Source: Aurantiochytrium sp. KH105
Lineage: Eukaryota; Sar; Bigyra; Thraustochytrida; Thraustochytriidae
Direction: 5' to 3'
Assembly (NCBI GenBank): GCA_003116975.1
Contig: BGKB01000112.1
Span: forward strand, 124,001-188,000
DNA: 64,000 bases
The position numbers and the translations under genes were made by a program. The notes under the pieces were generated by a model, which worked only from the letters and a program-made list of their open reading frames with translations, was not told the origin of the DNA and searched no databases. Positions 58,333-64,000 of the stretch are shown here, piece after piece (the stretch's first letter is position 1; every line of letters starts with the position of its first letter).

Positions 58333-59580
58333 ATGGCGCACGTTATGGTCGCGCCGCCGACGGTCAACTTGATTGGCAACACGAACACCTGGCAAGGCCA
58401 GCAGTTCAACTGGCAGAAGTCGAGCGCCGGACGTGGGCTCAACAGCAGCATTTCCATCTTCCAGGTGTCCGGCATCCCCGAGGGCGTGCCGCTCTCGGTT
58501 CTCAAGGTGAGCCTCTTTTCTCTCGCAGATATGGGCAGAACCGAGGAGTTCATCGCCAGCGCGAGCGTCCCTGCGAATGTACTACAGTCCAGAGTGAACG
58601 CCGCCTGTGTGAAGGACCTTGTCTTTTCTGGGAGGACGCACGTCATGGTTAGCTGGATTGCTTACCTTCGCCAACCCGGAGGCCGCGTTCTGATCTTCAT
58701 CGAGCAAGGCTCGGTTACAAAAAAGACTGCCTCCAACGGTCCGAGCGGCAAGTACCTCCGCGTCCGTCTCGACTTCCAGTGTGAAGGCCACAGTTGCGCG
58801 CTGCAAGGTCAGACGGATATTCATTGGCAGACGAACTTGACCAATGGTCTGAAGAAGCGTTACAAGGATCATCTTGGCAAGTTCCGCGACGTTTACAATG
58901 TGCATTGCGTCCGAACGATCGAGAACGTCATCGCAGAAGGCAGAATGCACCCGCAAAGTCCCTGCGACCAGATTGGCAACATCAAATACCTCTGCGAGCA
59001 TCTTGACGTTGTTGAAGAGTACCTCTTGGATCACTCGCAAGGCGAAGTCGATGCACCTCTGGCGAATCAAATCGAAAAGTTCATGCTTCGTTGCGAAAAT
59101 AACAGGCATGAGACGCTCGACTTTGTCAGTTTCGCATCCGTTGACTCTGCGGGCGATACTGCAGGCAACGAGGATAATGACATTAAACTTGAAGTCGCTT
59201 CGATCACGAGCGAAGAAATGCGCAATTATGAGGCGAACGAGGTTTCGTCAGAGAGCGCGGAGTTCACGGAGACATCTTCGTGTCTTTCTCTCAGCATCTT
59301 CGGTCACGACATCCTAGCATCCCCACAGGAGCCGAATTCTGGGATGCAAGTTTCGGCCATGGCGTCCGAGTCGAATGATCTGCAAGAGGAAGATGATCCT
59401 TCTTCTCTGGCGATGTTCGACTCTTTGGTTGATAGCGTAGCTTCGGATGGTTCCGGGGATCTGGCAAGTCTAATCTTTTCTGATGACGAGGCCGATGAGC
59501 CGACGCATCGTCAGAAGCGTCCTATTCAAGATCAGGATGAAACGCAATTCTCGAGGAAGAGACGCCGCTTCGATCATTAA
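58333..59580 (+). CDS. unknown nuclear-type protein family, member C
   Basis: ATG at 58333 (ACCATGGCGCAC); 415 aa. The best-preserved member. N-terminus MAHVMVAPPTVNLIG then NTNTWQGQQFNWQ; strand ISIFQVSGIPEG; core SWIAYLRQPGGRVLIFIEQGS, NGPSGKYLRVRLDFQC, IHWQTNLTNG; helical block FRDVYNVHCVRTIENVIAEG, MHPQSPCDQIGNIKYL; then a ~230-residue acidic Ser/Glu/Asp region; then a strongly basic end (QKRPIQDQ, SRKRRRFDH) that looks like a bipartite nuclear localisation signal. No signal peptide or membrane helix. The layout suggests a DNA- or protein-binding beta domain plus an acidic activation-like region. I do not recognise the fold. Confidence 0.75.
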   Translation: MAHVMVAPPTVNLIGNTNTWQGQQFNWQKSSAGRGLNSSISIFQVSGIPEGVPLSVLKVSLFSLADMGRTEEFIASASVPANVLQSRVNAACVKDLVFSGRTHVMVSWIAYLRQPGGRVLIFIEQGSVTKKTASNGPSGKYLRVRLDFQCEGHSCALQGQTDIHWQTNLTNGLKKRYKDHLGKFRDVYNVHCVRTIENVIAEGRMHPQSPCDQIGNIKYLCEHLDVVEEYLLDHSQGEVDAPLANQIEKFMLRCENNRHETLDFVSFASVDSAGDTAGNEDNDIKLEVASITSEEMRNYEANEVSSESAEFTETSSCLSLSIFGHDILASPQEPNSGMQVSAMASESNDLQEEDDPSSLAMFDSLVDSVASDGSGDLASLIFSDDEADEPTHRQKRPIQDQDETQFSRKRRRFDH

Positions 59581-60099
59581 CTCGCACGTGCAAAGAAGAA
59601 TTTCCCAGCCAGCATTCTTGCGCTGTGTGGCGTGCCGCATTTTTTCCTTCTTTTTCCTTTCGTCCTTTCTTCGTTTTTCTTTCCCTTTTTTTCTTTCCTT
59701 TTTTTTTCCTTTTTCCGGGTCCTTTTTTACGTTCCTTCCTTTCGTTCCGAGCCCTTCTAATATTTCCTCACTTTCCCTCCCTTCTGCTTGTCTCTTACGG
59801 CAAAAATAAGTTTTAAGTTGAATTGTTTGTTGTTGTGTTACAGATTCATTTTGCTGCCTATACCCATTGTGTCGAGCGAACAAAAGGAGATTGAAAAGCT
59901 TGCCATGGCAAAGGATTTTATTAGATAAATGTCATGCTCTTCCCCAAGCCCCTGAGATAGTTCATCAATGCACAAGCGGCTCGGCACCCAAAGTATGACG
60001 CTTGCTTCAAGTCTGTTCATGTCAGTTCCAACGAGCTGATTCGACCCGGCCTCTTGTCCATTCTTGTGCTTACACATGTTTGTTTTGATGGATAATGAT
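59581..60099. other. 3'-to-3' intergenic, pyrimidine-rich
   Basis: A long T/C-rich tract (59638-59775) directly after member C, then AT-rich DNA to the hydroxylase stop. No gene seen. Confidence 0.55.
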
Positions 60100-61770
60100 T
60101 TAGTTGATGGTGGCAATCTTTTCCTTGCCCTTATCCTTGTCATTGGCAGTAAAAGAAAAGATGCGCTCCGTGCCACCCTTGACTCGTGCGAAAAAGCTGT
60201 GGCCATGATAGGTGGTCATGGGTGAGTATTCACCGGGCCCAAGCACAACCTGAAAAACCCCCTTGTCGGAGCCATCATCCCAAAAGAGCTCGACGGCTTC
60301 CCCTCGCGCGTTGTGGAAGCGCATTTCGATACCGTTGGAATTGGCCGGCTTTCCATCCTTTGCCTGGTCTTTGCGTGGCTTGGGACGGTTCCAAATCCAC
60401 ACGTTGGCACTGTACTTGGTGCCTTTAATGACGGGACATCCGCCGTGCAGACTTAATTTGTCGAGTGATCCATCAGCCTCTTGACTGTAAAAAAGGACAG
60501 CGTTGCCGGCCTTTGGCTCTGAGCGGAGCGCCGTTGACGATGTGTTGCAGACCCACTCGGCGTCACTCTGCGCAATGTAGCCGGCGGTCCGCTCCGTGCC
60601 CGGCTTGACCAGTTGCTCGCCATTGTAACCCTCGTGCGTCTTGGACAGCGGGAAAACCGTATGGCCGCCCTCTTCGACGTCGGTCAGATACAAAAAGACG
60701 GTGGCAAAACGGTTGGTGCCGTTGTTGACTTTAGGGTCGTGGCCGTCGTAGGCCTTTTCAGCAAACCAGTCGGTGTGCGGCTTGTACCACTCGGTGAGGT
60801 TGTAACGGAGGACCTGAACGGCGTCGGCCATGTCGGATTGGAACTCCATGCCAAGCAGATCGAAGCTACGTTTCTGGACCTTGCGCGCGGCCCACGAGTG
60901 AAAGTCCCACGCCGTGCTGCTCGTGCGGGTTTTGTCGCGCCAGCCTGCAAAACCGACCTCGCTCGGTTTCAGCAGCTCGCGATTGTGCTCGAGGATGGCA
61001 TCCATTTCGTCCGGAGACATGAAGTTTTCCACGGTAAAGACACGCGGCGACATGCTGAGCTGTCGAAGCGCGATGGGCTTGCCTGGAACGGGGCTTTCCA
61101 CGCTGTCCGGGTGCCAGACACTGCCGACCTTGGCCAAAGGCCAGACAAAGTTGAGTCCTTGGGGAACCACATATGTTCGCTGGCCGTCCTCAATGTCGAA
61201 GAAGGAGAGCACGCGTCGGCCCCGATCCGTGAAAAGCTTGGCTCCCAGTTCGGGTTCGCATACTTGTACAGCAGCTTTTTCGTCTCCATTAGTGACCTTT
61301 GACAGAATCTCGGGTAGCGCCAGACAGGCGTCGCGGATAAGTGCGTCAAGGCCCGGGTAGTCGGCGGAGGATTTGGACAGACCCTCGCTGAGCCCGTCGC
61401 CGTTAAAGTGGACGGTAAACTGCACCGAAGGTTCGCGTTTAGTATCCTGCGAATACACGCTTTTGGACTCGCGCTTGAAGCCCCCGCGCGTCAGCAGCGA
61501 GAGACCCGTGGCGTCCTCCACTGCAATGACCACCTCCTCGGGAAAGAAATCCACGACGGCGGCCTTGGTTTTCGGGTCGTGTTGGAGCACGAGGGCCACA
61601 ACGCCGGCGAGGGCTGCCACGAGCGCTGCGAACATAAGCATGGACTTGGCTAGAAGTGCGCCTTCGCTGGGCCCTGCTACATTCTTGCGAACGGTCCTGT
61701 CGGCGCTCGGCTCTGCTCCTGCAGCAGAGGTGTCCTTGGGGACGCGGTCCTTTAGCGTTTCCGCTGCCAT
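60100..61770 (-). CDS. prolyl 4-hydroxylase (2OG-Fe(II) oxygenase) with C-terminal VHL-beta-like domain
   Basis: ATG at 61770 (556 aa). A cytosolic N-terminus is followed by one membrane helix (~44-62), as in type II membrane P4Hs. After a ~170-residue luminal spacer comes the P4H catalytic domain (~235-460): FTVENFMSPDEMDAIL, the Fe ligands His332 and Asp334 in PHTDWF, distal His442 in SLHGGCP, and 2-oxoglutarate-binding Lys452 in KGTKYSANVWIW. Residues ~480-545 then form a VHL-beta-like unit: IEMRFHNARGEAVELFWDDG, LGPGEYSPMTTYHGHSFFARV. Aligning with human pVHL puts Trp497 at W88, Phe506 near Y98, Thr520 at S111, His524 at H115 and Phe526 at W117, the hydroxyproline pocket. The alignment is from memory and by eye. 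The P4H call is secure and the VHL-like call probable. Confidence 0.88.
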   Translation of the reverse strand: MAAETLKDRVPKDTSAAGAEPSADRTVRKNVAGPSEGALLAKSMLMFAALVAALAGVVALVLQHDPKTKAAVVDFFPEEVVIAVEDATGLSLLTRGGFKRESKSVYSQDTKREPSVQFTVHFNGDGLSEGLSKSSADYPGLDALIRDACLALPEILSKVTNGDEKAAVQVCEPELGAKLFTDRGRRVLSFFDIEDGQRTYVVPQGLNFVWPLAKVGSVWHPDSVESPVPGKPIALRQLSMSPRVFTVENFMSPDEMDAILEHNRELLKPSEVGFAGWRDKTRTSSTAWDFHSWAARKVQKRSFDLLGMEFQSDMADAVQVLRYNLTEWYKPHTDWFAEKAYDGHDPKVNNGTNRFATVFLYLTDVEEGGHTVFPLSKTHEGYNGEQLVKPGTERTAGYIAQSDAEWVCNTSSTALRSEPKAGNAVLFYSQEADGSLDKLSLHGGCPVIKGTKYSANVWIWNRPKPRKDQAKDGKPANSNGIEMRFHNARGEAVELFWDDGSDKGVFQVVLGPGEYSPMTTYHGHSFFARVKGGTERIFSFTANDKDKGKEKIATIN

Positions 61771-64000
61771 CTTGTTCTCCCGCTCGATCTCCCCAATCCT
61801 GTCTGGCCGCCCGACACGTCACGCCTCCTCCGCGCGGGGCGCCGCCAAGTCCGGTCCGGGCCGGCCTTCCCTTCGCTCCGTCGCGGCGCCGAGGTTCGAG
61901 CTCTTTGTTTTTGCCAGTCTGTCCCCGACGGCGGCCCCTGCGTTGCCGAGCACTACTACTTTACGTACAAAGTACACCATGCCGCCCCGCCTCTACATCG
62001 CCCTCACCGCTCCATGCGGGAATATAGAGACTCGCCGAGGCTCGCTAACAGCCCCCTCCCCCCGAGGCGCTCCCAGTAGGCGCACACCGGGTACTCGTCG
62101 ATGACGGAGTTTTGCAAGTCCGGCTGGTCGCCCTTCTTGCGCGCCGTCTTGCTCTTCAACGCGCGCCTTCATGCATGCATGTATGTAGTAGTATGCATGC
62201 ATATAGGATGCTTTGTATGGCATGACGACGGTCCTCGCCAAGCCCAAGCCCGAGCACAACGCAGACGCAGACACAGCCTGAGACGCAGGCAGACGCGAGC
62301 CCCTCCGCGGGCTTTGCGTCCGGGCAAACTATGCGATGCGAAGCGATGCGAAGCGATGCGAAGCGAAGCGGAGGTCGTACCTTCGGCAGTCACTCGGCTC
62401 CCTCCTCGCATACCATTCCTGACAGGCAGGTAAACTGTGCAGGCCGCTGCCGCGCGTTGTCGGCGGAACGGCGCAGTCGCGCACCACGACGTACGCGCGC
62501 GCCTCGAAGACGAGCCTCGCGGCGCGTCTTCGGTACGTACACGTACGCGCACGTCGCTCGCGCCTCTCCTCCCGGTTGGTCCGTCCGTGGGCCCGACTTT
62601 CAGCGTAGCGACTTTTGATCAAAGTCTAAGCAGGAACACCGAGGACCCGGTCGCCATAAACGTCGTGGTCCCAGCAGCAGCGTGCGGGAAAGATATAAAG
62701 ATAGATGTGATAGATAGGAAGCGAGAGACTCGGAAAGAAATTGCTGTGGCGCAGCTGAGGGGCGGAAAGCGGTCCGTGCGCGGCCGTTCTCTCGGGAACG
62801 GAACGCGAGAGCGGCGCCGCAGTGGCCGCACCGCTGCCGGCCGCGTCGCGCCGGGCTTGCGCTGCGTGCGTGCGTGGCTCCGCGTCCGCGTCCGGGCTCC
62901 GGCCGTTTCCGCGCGCAGCTGCAGCTAACGCCCGCGGTGCGTGAAGCGAAGTTCGAGCCGCTGCCGCGCGCGGGCCGAGTGGGAAAGTGCGCGCGACGGT
63001 CCCGATCTCGCCGGCAAGCGCAGCCAAGACCAAAACACAGCGCCGCGGAAACGCCGTGGCATCGCGGCGGCGGCGTGTTGCATGCTTGCTTTGCCTGCTT
63101 GCTTGCTTGCGATGCTTGCGTGCATGCGTGCGTGCTGATTCGTCGAGTCTGATCAGAGTGGCACCAAGTGCCACGCACCACTCTGGGCAGGGCAGGCCTG
63201 GAAAGCTGAAAGATACTTACAAGTTTCCACCATTCGCTTTGTTCGCTCTGCTCTGCTCTGCGTTGACGCTGCTGCAGCCTTCAAGTCGAGACGGCGTGCA
63301 TCTTCCTCTACTTCTCCGGCAGTAGGAAGGACAGGACCGACCGCCTGCGCCTTGCACGCTATCCCACTGCGCGAACCGGGCCTTGTTGCGCGAAGGGTTC
63401 TGCAAGGCGCTCTCAAGCTGACGGCGGAACGAACCAAGGATTGAGCGAAGGAAGCGAGCGAGCGAGGGAGAAAGGGGCCAACGCGAGGCGTGCAGCGTGC
63501 GCGAGGTTTCAAGTTGACGTCCCGCAGAAGATAGAAGATCCTTCTGCCGGCAGCAGGGCGAGGGGGCAGGAGCCTTTTTCCGAGCAAAGTAACCAACTGA
63601 CCGGCGATGGCGCATCGCCGACGGATGAATAAAGAATTTGGAGCAGGAAACGCAACGAGGTGGCGACCTGCAACAAAGCCTGCAGCGCAGGAGTTTCATG
63701 CTTCTCGACAGGCTGTACATTCTGGAAACCGATCGACCGGCGGATCCACGCGCGAGAGGCAGGGCTGCAGCGGAAAGGTAAGAAGGATCGAGGTGCTCTT
63801 TGAAAAGACGCAGGTCCGGAGCCTGATTCGCCGGCCAGCGACACGGATTTCGACGGTACGGTCCATCCGCACGTGGATCTGCCGTCGCAGCGCGGCCAGA
63901 TGATGCGCGCCAAGATCCAAATCTACGTGGCCCCGACAAACTCACACCAACGTCCACTCCGAGAGGATCATTCCATTGCCAGCTAGCTGCCACTGCCGCG
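61771..64000. other. right-end region without a supported gene
   Basis: GC-rich, with GATGCGAAGC repeats at about 62333-62370, GCTTGCTTGC near 63100, and many overlapping spurious frames. A minus-strand frame at 62004-62168 reads protein-like (NSVIDEYPVCAYWERLGG) but has no ATG and no clear splice partner. A plus-strand stretch at 63814-63985 (DTDFDGTVHPHVDLPS) could be a last exon. Neither is firm. Confidence 0.4.

Noticed and set aside
63814..63985. Possible terminal exon on the plus strand
   Set aside because: The frame is protein-like, but the only nearby donor (63778) joins it out of phase and leads to an immediate stop.

Overview
This is nuclear DNA of a GC-rich, gene-dense microbial eukaryote. 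Most genes are intronless; the one clearly spliced gene (proteasome beta2, 7161-8409) has two GT-AG introns, and two tRNA-Ser genes carry introns between positions 37 and 38. A CEP104/FAP256-like ciliary-tip protein implies a flagellated stage. The long single-exon genes, abundant microsatellites ((GCAA)n, (CAG)n, GA tracts) and overall gene style fit a stramenopile, and a labyrinthulomycete/thraustochytrid is my best guess. That assignment is inference from gene style, not a database match.

Layout. 1-2.5 kb: C2/EF-hand protein, cut by the left edge. 2.6-4.0 kb: a degraded terminal-inverted-repeat (TIR) DNA element containing a 158-N gap. 4.4-6.3 kb: L-type lectin fused to seven membrane segments. 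7.2-8.4 kb: proteasome beta2. 8.9-12.3 kb: divergent SLC35/TPT transporter and queuine tRNA-ribosyltransferase, the latter with a 79-bp tandem duplication at its 3' end. 12.7-14.8 kb: FKBP-TPR-membrane protein with two saposin-like domains. 17.9-22.0 kb: copper P1B-ATPase with four CxxxC-type metal-binding repeats plus one canonical repeat. 23.1-23.4 kb: two tRNA-Ser(GCU). 26.3-27.5 kb: Ftr1 iron permease. 28.5-31.8 kb: ABC half-transporter. 32.1-36.8 kb: three LURP-one-related-like paralogues, with a second TIR element (33.3-34.3 kb) between the first two. 37.5-39.4 kb: sterol-glucosyltransferase-like protein with a duplicated 5' flank. 39.6-41.3 kb: divergent TatD nuclease and RNA polymerase III subunit RPC10/POLR3K. 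41.8-46.1 kb: divergent CEP104-like gene and TIM50. 50.6-59.6 kb: a same-strand cluster of a protein family I do not recognise (three long members and one divergent or truncated member), each long member ending in an acidic region and a basic, nuclear-localisation-like tail. 60.1-61.8 kb: membrane-anchored prolyl 4-hydroxylase with a C-terminal VHL-beta-like domain. The last 2.2 kb has no gene I can support.

Functional themes. Most genes are unrelated housekeeping functions. Two themes stand out. The copper ATPase and Ftr1 are neighbouring protein genes, and in fungi these act in one pathway (copper loading of the ferroxidase partner of Ftr1). Two local gene-family expansions (the LOR-like trio and the unknown nuclear-type family) look like recent, lineage-specific innovation. 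The hydroxylase-VHL fusion joins an enzyme that makes hydroxyproline to a fold that in animals reads it. It and the unknown family are the best candidates for undescribed biology here.
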